Source of the DNA: Gemmatimonadota bacterium
Lineage (GTDB): Bacteria; Gemmatimonadota; Gemmatimonadetes; Gemmatimonadales; Gemmatimonadaceae
Length of the DNA: 64,000 bases
Assembly (NCBI GenBank): GCA_025359135.1
Contig: JANYHJ010000074.1
Location: 32,224-96,223 of the forward strand
Direction: 5' to 3'
This document shows positions 27,830 to 37,202 of the stretch, in pieces (position 1 is the stretch's first letter; every line of letters begins with the position of its first letter). The notes below the pieces were generated by a model. That model ran no database searches. It saw only the letters and a list, made by a program, of their open reading frames with translations, and was not told the origin of the DNA. Both the position numbers and the translations under genes were made by a program.

Positions 27830-29245
27830 TCAGGACATGAGGGCAAGCAGTTCCGGGCCGGTCTTTGTCACGTCGCCGGCCCCGAGTGTTATGACGATGT
27901 CACCCTCGCGAACGGCACGTGCGAGCGCCGCCGCCATCTCGCTTCGCGGTCCCTCCCACGCGATCGACTTTCCGGCCACTTCGGTGGCCCGCGCAACGAG
28001 GGCGGCGCTGACTCCCGCAATCGGCTGCTCGCGCGCCGGATAGAGGTCGGCCACCATCGCCACGTCGGCCATCGCGAGCGCTTCCCCGAACTCCTTCGCG
28101 AAGTCGCGAGTGCGCGTGTAGAGATGCGGCTGGAAGGCCGCGACCACGCGTCGCCCCGGATACGACGTCCGCGCCGCCGAGAGCGTGGCTGCGATCTCGG
28201 TGGGATGATGCGCATAGTCGTCGACCACCAGCACGCCGCGCCTTTCGCCAAGGACCTGGAAGCGGCGTTCGGCTCCCGTGACGGCGGCGAGACCCGCGGC
28301 GAGGGCGTCGAACGAGGCGCCGAGTGCCAGACCCGATGCGACCGCGGCGAGCGCATTCTGCACGTTGTGAAGGCCGGGTACGCGGAGACGGAGTTCGCCA
28401 AGCGTGCGACCGTCGAAGGTCACGGCAACGCGGCTCCCAGTTCCGTGGGGCGCGACCAATGTGGCCCGGAGCCGGGCGTCGGGCGACGCGTGTCCGTACG
28501 TGATCCGCTCCGCCGTCGGCGGCAAGCTCACCGACATCGCGCCGGCGTCGTCGGCACAAAGCACCACGAAACGCGCGGGAGCGGCGAAGCGGGCGAAGGT
28601 GGCCCGGATGTCGTCGAGATCCGTATAGATGTCGAGGTGGTCGGCCTCGACGTTCGTGATGACGGCGACCGTCGGGATCAGGGTCAGGAACGAGCGGTCG
28701 TACTCGTCGGCCTCCACCACGAAGAGCTCGTCGCCGCCGCGCCGCAGGTTGCCCCCCCAGTCCGCGATCCGGGCTCCGACCACGCCAGTCGGGTCCAAGT
28801 CGGCCGAGGCGAGCGCCTCGGTGGTCATGGTAGTGGTGGTCGTCTTTCCATGGGTGCCCGCCACCGCCACCAGCCGGCCGTGATTGACGGCAGCGCCCAG
28901 CGCCTCGGCGCGCCGAATGACCGGAAGTCCGCGAGCCCTGGCAGCGACGAGTTCGGGGTGATCCTTGGGCACGGCCGAGGTGACGACGAGCGCTCTTGAG
29001 TTCTCAACGTGCGACGGCGAATGGCCTTCGCTGACCTGGATCCCGAGTTCGAGCAGATCCGAGGTCCCAGCCAGATTGGCATCACATCCTGAGACGACCA
29101 CTCCGCGCCGATGGAAGAGCTCCGCGAGCGCGCTCATGCCCGCTCCGGCGATCCCGACGAAATGGACAGGCCGCCGGTCGGTTCGGTCGAAAAGCAGGGC
29201 CATTTCGGCCCCGGAAAGCGGGGTTGGAAGGTTATGCATGGTCAT
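27830..29245 (-). CDS. murC: UDP-N-acetylmuramate--L-alanine ligase
   Basis: 471 residues from ATG 29245; ATG 29239 or 29203 are alternatives. The frame is open further upstream into murG, but family similarity begins only at 'RPVHFVGIAGAGMSALAELF'. MurC adds L-Ala to UDP-MurNAc. The ATP site is 'GTHGKTTTTTMT', with 'VEADEYDRSFL' and 'DDYAHHPTEI' as further Mur-ligase motifs. A perfect inverted repeat (29234-29249) overlaps the start. MurC and murG use visibly more A/T-rich codons than the rest of the cluster. Confidence 0.95.
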   Translation of the reverse strand: MTMHNLPTPLSGAEMALLFDRTDRRPVHFVGIAGAGMSALAELFHRRGVVVSGCDANLAGTSDLLELGIQVSEGHSPSHVENSRALVVTSAVPKDHPELVAARARGLPVIRRAEALGAAVNHGRLVAVAGTHGKTTTTTMTTEALASADLDPTGVVGARIADWGGNLRRGGDELFVVEADEYDRSFLTLIPTVAVITNVEADHLDIYTDLDDIRATFARFAAPARFVVLCADDAGAMSVSLPPTAERITYGHASPDARLRATLVAPHGTGSRVAVTFDGRTLGELRLRVPGLHNVQNALAAVASGLALGASFDALAAGLAAVTGAERRFQVLGERRGVLVVDDYAHHPTEIAATLSAARTSYPGRRVVAAFQPHLYTRTRDFAKEFGEALAMADVAMVADLYPAREQPIAGVSAALVARATEVAGKSIAWEGPRSEMAAALARAVREGDIVITLGAGDVTKTGPELLALMS

Positions 29246-29249
29246 GCAT
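29234..29249. repeat. Inverted repeat over the murC start
   Basis: ATGCATGGTCATGCAT: two 7-bp arms around a 2-nt centre, covering the first in-frame ATG codons of murC. It could fold near the ribosome-binding region or be chance; no known operator is matched. Confidence 0.4.
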
Positions 29250-29276
29250 CGGACTGCATAGCAGCGATAATTCGCA

Positions 29277-30371
29277 TCAGGTGAATCGCGTAAGTATATC
29301 TTTTGCGATAACTTGCGCCGCATCAACTCGACCGATTTCTACGGCGTGCTTGGCCATCAGCGCGAGCGCTCCCCGATCAGCGAGCAGTCGAGCCACCGCG
29401 GGTCCAATCCGGCTGGAAAAGCCGTCGACTTGGGGCAAGAGCTCCCCTGCCCCGGCTTCCACCAACGCCCGCGCATTTCCGGTCTGGTGGTCCGCAGCCG
29501 CGGTTGGCAGCGGGATCAATATGGCAGGAAGTCCCCACGCGCAAAGCTCGGCGCACGTGATGGCACCGGCGCGCGTGATGGCGAGGTCGGAGGCCGCGTA
29601 TGCGTCCCCGATCGGGCTCAGGTAGGCGCGGACACTCACCTGCTCCGTCTCCCTGTTCTTGAGCGCTTCGTAGTTGCGGGTGCCCACACCCCAGATGACT
29701 CGAAGGGTCGGCGGCAGGGGTCCGCTGAGCCACTCGCCGACGGCGGTGTTGATGGCGTCAGAGCCCTGACTGCCGCCGAAGACGAGCACGACCTGGAGGC
29801 TCGGATCGGCAGAGAGTTCGATTTTCTCTCGGGACGCGAGCCGATCCGGGCGCGGGGTGGGTGGCGGCTCGATCGGGTTGCCGGTGACGAGGACGGCGGT
29901 GCCGCTGCCGGCGCTGAGCCGGTCCTTCGCCTCGCCGAAGCCGAGGTAGAGGGCTTTCGCCCAACGGGCCGTGATGCGAGCCGTCACTCCAGGAATGGCG
30001 TCCGCAACGGTCTGCACCGTCGGGATATCGTGCGAGATGGCCCAGGCGAGCGCCATGCCGGAGGCGTAGCCGCCCGCGCCCACCACGACAGCCGGTTTGC
30101 GTGCCCCGATGGCCCTGCCGAGCGCACTCCAGCTGCCCATCGTCTCGCGAATGCCCGTCCAGTTCCGGCCAATGTCCGACCGGTAGATCGGGTGCAGAGG
30201 AAAGAGGGCGAACGGGAATTCGGTGGTCGGGAGGATCTGCTTCTCGATTCCCCGCTCGGCGCCAATGAAGAAAGGGCGTACCCGCGAGTCGAGACGCACC
30301 ATGGCCCGGGCGACTGCGAGGGCCGGATAGAGGTGTCCTCCGGTGCCCCCGCCCGCGAAGATGACGTCCAC
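29277..30371 (-). CDS. murG: UDP-GlcNAc:lipid I N-acetylglucosaminyltransferase MurG (variant motif)
   Basis: 364 residues. GT-B glycosyltransferase that converts lipid I to lipid II on the inner membrane. The N-terminal 'FAGGGTGGHLYPALAVA' and C-terminal 'VFGGSQGSDAIN' and 'AITCAELCAWGLPAILIPLP...DHQTGNA' are typical. The region that normally reads HEQN reads 'PTVQTVADAIPG', with T-V-A-D in place of H-E-Q-N. The frame is otherwise intact through that point. It lies 15 bp after ftsW, in standard order. Function is very likely retained, but the substitution is unusual. Confidence 0.93.
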   Translation of the reverse strand: MDVIFAGGGTGGHLYPALAVARAMVRLDSRVRPFFIGAERGIEKQILPTTEFPFALFPLHPIYRSDIGRNWTGIRETMGSWSALGRAIGARKPAVVVGAGGYASGMALAWAISHDIPTVQTVADAIPGVTARITARWAKALYLGFGEAKDRLSAGSGTAVLVTGNPIEPPPTPRPDRLASREKIELSADPSLQVVLVFGGSQGSDAINTAVGEWLSGPLPPTLRVIWGVGTRNYEALKNRETEQVSVRAYLSPIGDAYAASDLAITRAGAITCAELCAWGLPAILIPLPTAAADHQTGNARALVEAGAGELLPQVDGFSSRIGPAVARLLADRGALALMAKHAVEIGRVDAAQVIAKDILTRFT

Positions 30372-30386
30372 GACGACGGCGCGCGC

Positions 30387-31610
30387 CTACGCGGCGTGCG
30401 CGCGCGAGGGATCCGCGACCTGCTCCCGGGTGCTGCCGATGTTGACCAGCATTCCCGTCATGAGGAGCGACAGCAGCAGGTTGGAGCGACCGTACGAGAT
30501 GAACGGAAGCGTGAGGCCGGTGGTCGGCAGCAAGCCGATGGCCACGCCAATGTGCAGGAAGGCGGTGATGACCACGGTGAACGTGAGCCCGACCGCCGTG
30601 AGCTGCAGGAACGGCGTGCGCGCCTGTCGCGCGATGCGGAATCCGAGCCAGCCCCAGAGCGCGAAGGCGAGCGTCACGGCGGTGATCCCCACGAAGCCCC
30701 ACTCCTCGCCGATGTTGCCGGCGATGAAGTCGTTGAAGGGCAGCGGCAGGTAGCCCAGCTGCTGGCGCCCTTCGCCGAAGCCGACGCCCAGCAGTCCGCC
30801 GGAGCCCACGGCGATCAACGACTGCTTGAGCTGGTAGCCGATCTTCTCCAGCCCGCCCGTGTCGGTGTAGAACACGAGCAACCGGTTGAACACGTAGGTG
30901 AGCCGCTGCATCTCGTGCCAGAGCAGCGGGACACTGAGGATGCCGAGCGCCACGAAGTGGCCGATGCGCACACCGCCGGCGAAGAGCACGATGCCCATCA
31001 CGAGCGTGTACATCATGGCCGTGGAGAGGTCGGGCTCGAGGATCGCGAAGAGGTCGAGCAGGCCGATCACGACGAGAAAGGGCCCGAGTCCCTTGGTGAG
31101 GCGCCGCAGCGTGTCGCCCTTCCGCACCACCATCATCGCGGTCCAGACCACGACCGCGAGCTTGGCCAGCTCCGATGGCTGCATGGACGACCCGATGAGG
31201 AAGCGGCGCGATCCATTCACGCGCGGCGCGAGGCTGGCGGTCCACGGCAGGATCACCAGGCACATCGTCACGAGCGACAGCGCCATCACGGGCCACGCCC
31301 ACTTCTGCCAGCGGTCGGCGTCGATCTTGGCGCTGATGGCGAAGACGACGATGCCGACCAGCGCTCCCTGCGCCTGCCGGAGCGCGTAGTACGAACCGCT
31401 CCGACCTTCCTGCATGGCGACGATGGCGCTCGCCGAGTACAGCACGGCGAGTCCCCAGGTCAGCAGCACGGCCGTGAGCAGCAGCAGCACGCGCGCCTCG
31501 AACCCCATGTGCCAGCGGACGCGCACGCCGGCGGGCACGGCCGCGCCGGCAGCGGCGCTCGTGTCAGCGGGCCCGTGCACACCGAAGCCGGGCATCGCGA
31601 TGCTCGTCAT
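30387..31610 (-). CDS. ftsW: Lipid II polymerase / division protein FtsW (SEDS family)
   Basis: 407 residues from ATG 31610, which overlaps the murD stop (ATGA) and so fixes the start. About ten transmembrane helices. SEDS hallmarks are 'RRFLIGSSMQPSELAKLA', 'LEPDLSTAMMYTLV' and 'TTGLTLPFISYGRSNLL'. FtsW polymerises glycan strands at the septum with its partner PBP (the FtsI of this cluster). A 35-residue hydrophilic N-terminus precedes the first helix. Position between murD and murG favours FtsW over RodA. Confidence 0.96.
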   Translation of the reverse strand: MTSIAMPGFGVHGPADTSAAAGAAVPAGVRVRWHMGFEARVLLLLTAVLLTWGLAVLYSASAIVAMQEGRSGSYYALRQAQGALVGIVVFAISAKIDADRWQKWAWPVMALSLVTMCLVILPWTASLAPRVNGSRRFLIGSSMQPSELAKLAVVVWTAMMVVRKGDTLRRLTKGLGPFLVVIGLLDLFAILEPDLSTAMMYTLVMGIVLFAGGVRIGHFVALGILSVPLLWHEMQRLTYVFNRLLVFYTDTGGLEKIGYQLKQSLIAVGSGGLLGVGFGEGRQQLGYLPLPFNDFIAGNIGEEWGFVGITAVTLAFALWGWLGFRIARQARTPFLQLTAVGLTFTVVITAFLHIGVAIGLLPTTGLTLPFISYGRSNLLLSLLMTGMLVNIGSTREQVADPSRAHAA

Positions 31611-33019
31611 GTCGCGGCCGCGCCGCCCTTGGCGAGCGTGGCGAAGGTGGCGCCGCGCACTTCGTAGTTCGGGAACATGTCGAAGCTCGAGCAGGCGGGA
31701 GACAACAGGACCGCGTCGCCCGGTTGGGCAGCGGCGCGTGCACGTGCGACAATCTCCTCGAAGGACGATCCCATGCGCTCGAGCGGCACATGGCCCCCGA
31801 GGTCGCGTGCGATGAGCGGCGCAGCCTCGCCGTACGCGATCACGAGGCGCGCCACCTTCTGGAGCGGCTCGATGAGCGCGGCATAGGCCTCGCCCTTGTG
31901 GCGACCGCCGAGCAGCACGATGGTGGGTCGGGTCATGCCCTGCACCGCGACGAGGGTGCTGCTCACATTCGTGGCTTTCGAGTCGTTGATCCACACGACG
32001 TCGTTCACGTCGGCGACGGTCTCGAGCCGGTGCTTGAGCGCGCGGAAGCTCGCGAGCGCACTCGCGACCTGCGCGCGTGCGGCGGGGGTCTGATGCGTCG
32101 GATCGGCCACGAGCACGGCCAGGCTTGCCGCGAGGGCGTTGGCCACGTTGTGGTCGCCGACGAGCTGGATGGCCCGGCGCTCGACGAGCGGTGCGCCGAG
32201 CACCATGAGCGTGTCGGCATCGCGATCGTACCACGCCTCGGCCTTCTCTCGAGTGGAGAAGCGCCAGAGTGTGCCGAGCAGCGGCTCGCGCGTGGCGGCG
32301 GCACCGGGGCGCTGCGCGGGGAGCGCGCGCGTCTCCCTTTGGTCGACGTTCGTGATCCAGCGCGACCCCGCATGCGCATTCCGGTAGATCAGCGCCTTGT
32401 CGTCGTAGTAGGCGTCGACGTTCGCATAGCGGTCGAGATGATCGGGGCTCAGGTTGGTGACGACGCCCACCGTCGGGTTGATACCGGGGGTGTCGTGCAG
32501 CTGGAAGCTCGAGATCTCGAGCGCGCACCACCGGGGCGGCTGCGCCCGCATGGCAACTTCCGCGAGCGGGAGTCCGATGTTGCCCGCCTCGACCGCGTCC
32601 TGACCGAGCGCGCGCAGCAGGTGTCCCGCGAGCGCCGTGGTGGTGGTCTTGCCGTTGGTCCCCGTGACCACGATGGTGCGGAGCGCGGGGAGCGCGCGCA
32701 ACGCGATCTCGATCTCGCTCACGATCGGCACCTGGGCCGCGCGCGCCGCAAGCAGCGGAGGCGCGGTCGGCGGTACGCCCGGACTCACGACGACGAGCGC
32801 CGCCTTCGCGATGCGCGCGAGGTCATGGTTGCCGACGTCCACGCTGACACCTGCGCCGCGCAGGACTTGCGCCGCCTCCTGCACCGCCGGGCCTGCACCG
32901 GCATCGCTCGCGTAGACGACGTTTCCGTGGCGCGCGAGGAGAAGCGCGGCTGCACGCCCCGACTTGGCGAGGCCGATCACGGCCACGTCACCGCGGCGAC
33001 CGGCGAGAAGGTCAGTCAT
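31607..33019 (-). CDS. murD: UDP-N-acetylmuramoyl-L-alanine--D-glutamate ligase
   Basis: 470 residues. Adds D-Glu to UDP-MurNAc-L-Ala. The N-terminal Rossmann-type UDP domain ('VAVIGLAKSGRAAALLLARHG') is followed by the ATP-binding core 'VTGTNGKTTTTALAGHLL' and the C-terminal ligase domain with 'NDSKATNVSST' and 'LLGGRHKGEAY'. The lysine of 'SKATN' and the His/Asp ligands are as expected. It starts 27 bp after mraY and overlaps ftsW by 4 bp. Confidence 0.96.
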   Translation of the reverse strand: MTDLLAGRRGDVAVIGLAKSGRAAALLLARHGNVVYASDAGAGPAVQEAAQVLRGAGVSVDVGNHDLARIAKAALVVVSPGVPPTAPPLLAARAAQVPIVSEIEIALRALPALRTIVVTGTNGKTTTTALAGHLLRALGQDAVEAGNIGLPLAEVAMRAQPPRWCALEISSFQLHDTPGINPTVGVVTNLSPDHLDRYANVDAYYDDKALIYRNAHAGSRWITNVDQRETRALPAQRPGAAATREPLLGTLWRFSTREKAEAWYDRDADTLMVLGAPLVERRAIQLVGDHNVANALAASLAVLVADPTHQTPAARAQVASALASFRALKHRLETVADVNDVVWINDSKATNVSSTLVAVQGMTRPTIVLLGGRHKGEAYAALIEPLQKVARLVIAYGEAAPLIARDLGGHVPLERMGSSFEEIVARARAAAQPGDAVLLSPACSSFDMFPNYEVRGATFATLAKGGAAAT

Positions 33020-33046
33020 GTGGATGCGCGCCGCCCGGCGCGGCAG

Positions 33047-34189
33047 CTAGCGGAGCTTGAGCGTGGAGAGGGCAAGAAAGGCGCAGCCGATACCGAGGAT
33101 CCAGAAGCGGACGACGACCTGTGTCTCCGGCCAGCCTTTCAACTCGAAGTGATGGTGTATCGGCGCCCTCAGGAAGACGCGATGCTGCTGCGCGTATTCG
33201 AGTCCGTGCTTGTGCTTCCGGTAGCGGAACACCGAGCGCTGGATGATGACCGAGATCGTCTCGACCATGAAGACGCCGCCGACGATGCCGAGCACGAACT
33301 CGCTCTTGAGCAGGATGGCGACGGCGCCGAGCGCACCACCGAGCGCGAGCGAGCCCGTGTCGCCCATGAAGACCTGCGCCGGGAAGGTGTTGTACCAGAG
33401 GAAGCCGATGGCGGCGCCGAGCAGCGCGCTGCAGAAGATCGCGAGCTCGCCCGCGCCACGCATGTAGTAGATCTGCAGGTACGCGGACGTGTCGACGCGG
33501 CCGATGACGTACGCGAAGACGGCGAAGGTGATGGCGGCGATGGCCGTGAGTCCGGTCGCGAGACCATCGAGCCCGTCGGTGAGGTTCACGGCGTTGCTCG
33601 CGCCGGTGAGCACGAACGTCACCCAGGGCACGTAGGTCCATGCGAGCCACGAAGCCGCCGGCACCACGAGCACGTACTTGTAGAACGGCAGCGTCGTGCT
33701 CGCGCCCGGCAGGTTCGAGATCGGCACGAGCCAGAGGTAGAGCCCGAGCCCGAGGCCGAGCGTGACCTGACCGGCGAGCTTGTAGCGCTCGACCAATCCC
33801 TCGTTCTTCTTGCCCTCGCGCTTCTGTTTGAGCTTGAGCCAGTCGTCGAGAAAGCCGATGGCGCCCATCCACGTCATCACGAGCAGCGCGATCATCACGT
33901 ACACGTTCGAGAGCCGCGCCCAGAGCAGCGTGGGAATGATCGTGGCCGCGAGGATGATCAGTCCACCCATGGTCGGCGTGCTGCCCTTCGACTTGTGCGT
34001 GTCGGGGGTGCCCTCGCGCACCACCTGGTGCACCGAGAGTGCGCGCAACCGCCGCAGGATCCACGGTCCGAGCACGAAGGCAACGAGCAACGCCGTCACC
34101 GCCGCCATCGTGGCGCGGAACGTGATGTAGTTGAAGAGCCGCAGGAAGGTGAACTTCGCGGCGAGGGGCCCGAGGAGGAGCGGCAGCAC
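33047..34189 (-). CDS. mraY: Phospho-N-acetylmuramoyl-pentapeptide-transferase
   Basis: 380 residues, about ten transmembrane helices. Transfers phospho-MurNAc-pentapeptide to undecaprenyl phosphate to form lipid I. Active-site motifs are 'TPTMGGLIIL', 'GFLDDWLKLKQ' (Asp-Asp), 'NLTDGLDGLA', 'FMGDTGSLALGG' and 'APIHHHFELKGWPE'. Start ATG 34189 matches the family N-terminus (F-N-Y-I-T-F-R). Placed between murF and murD as usual. Confidence 0.97.
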   Translation of the reverse strand: MLPLLLGPLAAKFTFLRLFNYITFRATMAAVTALLVAFVLGPWILRRLRALSVHQVVREGTPDTHKSKGSTPTMGGLIILAATIIPTLLWARLSNVYVMIALLVMTWMGAIGFLDDWLKLKQKREGKKNEGLVERYKLAGQVTLGLGLGLYLWLVPISNLPGASTTLPFYKYVLVVPAASWLAWTYVPWVTFVLTGASNAVNLTDGLDGLATGLTAIAAITFAVFAYVIGRVDTSAYLQIYYMRGAGELAIFCSALLGAAIGFLWYNTFPAQVFMGDTGSLALGGALGAVAILLKSEFVLGIVGGVFMVETISVIIQRSVFRYRKHKHGLEYAQQHRVFLRAPIHHHFELKGWPETQVVVRFWILGIGCAFLALSTLKLR

Positions 34190-34243
34190 GTGTGGTACGG
34201 TTGGGACTGGCGGGAGCGAACGGTGAGTCCGGGACGCTGGCGT

Positions 34244-35665
34244 CTACTGCTGGCGCGCGGACCACCCCGCAAGAAGTGGGACGATTCGCTCGAGCCGAAC
34301 GCCACGCGAAGCCTTGAGCAGGATGAGCGCCTCGGGGTCGAGCCGCGGTTCCAGCAGCGGCCAGAGGGCGTCGGGGTCCGGGGCCACGATGACGCGAGGG
34401 TCACCTGGCGCTGCGGCTGCGAGGGCGTCGGCCATCTCCCCGACCCCGGCGATCACCGCGGCCCTGGACGCCAGCGCACGCTGTGCAATCTCGGCATGGA
34501 GCGCTTGGGCCTGGGCACCGAGTTCGCGCATGGTGCCGAGCACCGCTACCCGCTGACGGCCGTCGCCCACGGCATCGAGAAGCGCGAGCGCCGAGCGCAT
34601 CGATGGCGGGTTGGCGTTGTAGGCATCGTTGATGAGGCGGGCGCGCCCGAGCGGTTCGGCGGCTGAGCGCATCGCAGGCGGCGCCGTGCGCGCGAGCGCT
34701 GCCGTGGCCTCGGCTGCCGGAATGCCGGCCTCGATGGCGACGGCGACGGCGAGCATGGCATTGCGCAGGTTGTGCTCGCCGACGAGCGGAAGCACGACCG
34801 TCGTACCCGCGACGGTGAGCGAGCCACGGCCATCGGGCTCGAGCGACGAGCGTTCGGCCGTGACGTCGCCAGCGGTCAGTCCGACGGTGACGACGCGGCG
34901 AGCGTGGCTCGCGATGCGTGCGAGGAGCGTCTCTTCCGATGCGGGGGCGATGACCACGGCAGCCCCCTCGGCCAATGCAGCTTCTTCCGTCAGCACGCCG
35001 TCCAAGCTGCCGAGCCCCTCGAGGTGCTCTTCGCCGATGCTCGTGATCACGACGAGATCTGGCACGCCGATGTCGCGCAGGATCGCCATCTCGCCCGGCA
35101 GCGACGTGCCCATTTCGACCACGGCGATGTCGCAGTCGTCGGGGATGGCAAGCAGCGTGAGTGGAACGCCGATCTGGTTGTTGAGGTTGCCGGCGGTGGC
35201 GTGCACGCGAAGCCTCGCGGAGAGCGCGGCCGTCACGAGCGCTTTGGTGCTCGTCTTGCCATTGGACCCACCGATGGCGACGACTGGCCTGCCCCAGGCA
35301 CGACGACGGTACCGGCCGAGGCGACCAAGCGCCGTGAGCGTATCGTCGACCACGAGCACGGGCACGCCGAGGTGTGCTGCTTTCGATGCGTCGCTCACGA
35401 CCACAGCAGCGGCGCCCTTAGCGACGGCGTCGGTGAGGAAATCGTGCGCATCGAAGCGTTCGCCCTTGAGCGCCACGAAGGCGTCACCCAGCTGGATGTC
35501 GCGCGTGTCCGTGGCAATGGAGCGAAGCGGCCGCTCGTCCCAGCCACGTGCGATCGGCGCGCGACCACCGACGGGCGGTGCGCCGACGGCAGGGTCAGCG
35601 CCGTCGAGCGCGGCAGCGAGTCGGGCGAGCGTCCAGAAGGGCATCCCGTGAAAGCTATCGTGCAA
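34244..35665 (-). CDS. murF: UDP-N-acetylmuramoyl-tripeptide--D-alanyl-D-alanine ligase
   Basis: 473 residues. Adds D-Ala-D-Ala to UDP-MurNAc-tripeptide. The N-terminal substrate domain has 'SIATDTRDIQLGDAFVALKGERFDAHDFL', followed by ATP motif 'GSNGKTSTKALV' and 'EMGTSLPGEMAIL', and the C-terminal 'INDAYNANPPSMRSAL'. An internal ATG at 35644 (MPFWTLARL) is a plausible shorter start. It starts 39 bp after murE. Confidence 0.95.
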   Translation of the reverse strand: MHDSFHGMPFWTLARLAAALDGADPAVGAPPVGGRAPIARGWDERPLRSIATDTRDIQLGDAFVALKGERFDAHDFLTDAVAKGAAAVVVSDASKAAHLGVPVLVVDDTLTALGRLGRYRRRAWGRPVVAIGGSNGKTSTKALVTAALSARLRVHATAGNLNNQIGVPLTLLAIPDDCDIAVVEMGTSLPGEMAILRDIGVPDLVVITSIGEEHLEGLGSLDGVLTEEAALAEGAAVVIAPASEETLLARIASHARRVVTVGLTAGDVTAERSSLEPDGRGSLTVAGTTVVLPLVGEHNLRNAMLAVAVAIEAGIPAAEATAALARTAPPAMRSAAEPLGRARLINDAYNANPPSMRSALALLDAVGDGRQRVAVLGTMRELGAQAQALHAEIAQRALASRAAVIAGVGEMADALAAAAPGDPRVIVAPDPDALWPLLEPRLDPEALILLKASRGVRLERIVPLLAGWSARQQ

Positions 35666-35704
35666 CGGGAATCGCTGGTTCCAGCGAGCGCGTGGCTGAC
35701 GAGC

Positions 35705-37189
35705 TCACGACGCGCCGTGCGCGGCTCCGCGCTTGGCGGAGAGCTCGGCGACGATCAACTTCTCGTCAAACGGCTCCTTGACCGTGCCGCGGATCTGGTA
35801 GTCCTCGTGCCCCTTCCCGGCGAGCAGGATGACGTCGGCGGCGTGGGCCACGTCGAGCGCGGCCGCGATCGCGGCGCGCCGATTCTCGATACGCTGGTGC
35901 GGGAGGCCAAGCATGCCGGCCTCGATCTCGTCGAGGATCTTCTCCGGATCTTCGGTGCGCGGGTTGTCGCTCGTGACGATGGCGAGGTCCGCGCGGGTGG
36001 CTGCCACGTGCCCCATCACGGGCCGCTTGCCACGATCGCGGTCGCCGCCACAGCCGAAGACGACGATGAGGCGACCCGCCGTGAACGGGCGCACCGCGGC
36101 GATCGCGCGCTCGAGCGCATCGGGGGTGTGCGCGTAGTCGCGCAGCACCACCGGCGCCTCGCGCAGCACCTCGAGTCGCCCGGGCACCTGTGGCAGCGTC
36201 GCGAGGCGAGTCGCCACCTCGGGCACCGTCATGCCCAGGGCGATTGCCGTGGCCGCCGCGCCCAGCGCGTTGGCCACGTTGAAGTCGCCGATGAGCGGCA
36301 GGACCACGCTCGCTCGTTCGCCGTGCGACACCAGCGTCCACGTGCTGCCGCGCGGCGAGAAGCGCACCTGCTCGCCGCGCACGTCGGCGCCCTCGTCCGA
36401 CAACGCGAAGCGCAGCTGCGCACGCGTGTGCGGTAGCGCTTCCCACGCCATGTCGTCGGCGTTCACGACCACCGTGCCGTCCTTGCGCACGGCATCCACG
36501 AGGCGCGCCTTGGCGGTGAAGTACGCCTCCATCGTGCCGTGGTAGTCGAGGTGGTCGCGGGTGAAGTTGGTGAAGACGCCGGCGTCGAACTGAATGCCCT
36601 CGACGCGCCGCTGGTCCAGTGCGTGACTCGACACCTCCATGGCCACCCGACGCACGCCGCCCTCGGCGAGACGCGCGAGCACCCCTTGCAGCTCCACGGG
36701 ACCGGGCGTCGTGAGCCCACTGCCGGCGTCGAGTGGCGTGCCCTCGCTTCCCACGAGTACGCCGAGTGTGCCGATCGACGCGGCGCGATGACCCGGCTCG
36801 CCGTCGAGCAGGTGGCGCAGCATGCCGACCGTGGTGGTCTTGCCGTTGGTGCCGCTCACCCCGACCATCACGAGCTGGCGTGCGGGCCAGCCGTGGAACG
36901 CGGCGGCAGCCACGGCGGCGGCTCGACGCGCGTCCGTCACGACCAGCACGGGCAGCGCGGTGCGCGACCAGTCCTCGACAATCGCGAGCGCGGCGCCCGA
37001 CTTCTCTGCGGCGGCCAGATAGTCGTGGCCATCGCGGGCGCTGCCGCGCACGGCCACGAAGATTCCGCCGCGGCTCACGCGCCGCGAGTCATCGCTGATG
37101 CCGGTGACGGTTGCCGGCAAATCGCCGAACAGGTCGGTGAGGAGCCCCGCCTCCCGCAGCGCATCCGCGACGACCTGCACGCTGGGCAT
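35705..37189 (-). CDS. murE: UDP-MurNAc-L-Ala-D-Glu--meso-2,6-diaminopimelate ligase
   Basis: 494 residues from ATG 37189, supported by an AGGAGG-type ribosome site a few bases upstream. ATP site 'GVSGTNGKTTTVGML'; the carbamoylated-lysine region and 'NFTRDHLDYHGTMEAYF' are conserved. The specificity motif is DNPR ('TSDNPRTEDPEKIL'), which marks meso-diaminopimelate addition rather than lysine. The peptidoglycan is therefore predicted to be DAP type, in line with a diderm cell. It lies 13 bp after ftsI. Confidence 0.97.
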   Translation of the reverse strand: MPSVQVVADALREAGLLTDLFGDLPATVTGISDDSRRVSRGGIFVAVRGSARDGHDYLAAAEKSGAALAIVEDWSRTALPVLVVTDARRAAAVAAAAFHGWPARQLVMVGVSGTNGKTTTVGMLRHLLDGEPGHRAASIGTLGVLVGSEGTPLDAGSGLTTPGPVELQGVLARLAEGGVRRVAMEVSSHALDQRRVEGIQFDAGVFTNFTRDHLDYHGTMEAYFTAKARLVDAVRKDGTVVVNADDMAWEALPHTRAQLRFALSDEGADVRGEQVRFSPRGSTWTLVSHGERASVVLPLIGDFNVANALGAAATAIALGMTVPEVATRLATLPQVPGRLEVLREAPVVLRDYAHTPDALERAIAAVRPFTAGRLIVVFGCGGDRDRGKRPVMGHVAATRADLAIVTSDNPRTEDPEKILDEIEAGMLGLPHQRIENRRAAIAAALDVAHAADVILLAGKGHEDYQIRGTVKEPFDEKLIVAELSAKRGAAHGAS

Positions 37190-37202
37190 GCCGCGCCTCC
37201 TC

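Noticed and set aside
29980..30030. Frameshift in murG explaining the missing HEQN motif
   Set aside because: Sequence on both sides aligns to MurG in the same frame with the expected spacing, so substitutions are the simpler explanation; a sequencing error still cannot be excluded.
29313..31667. Plus-strand open frame of 784 codons opposite murG-ftsW
   Set aside because: Antisense to two confident genes; composition dominated by Arg, Glu and His.
31724..34666. Plus-strand open frame of 980 codons opposite murD-mraY-murF
   Set aside because: Runs antisense through three confident mur genes and reads as Arg/Glu/His-rich nonsense.
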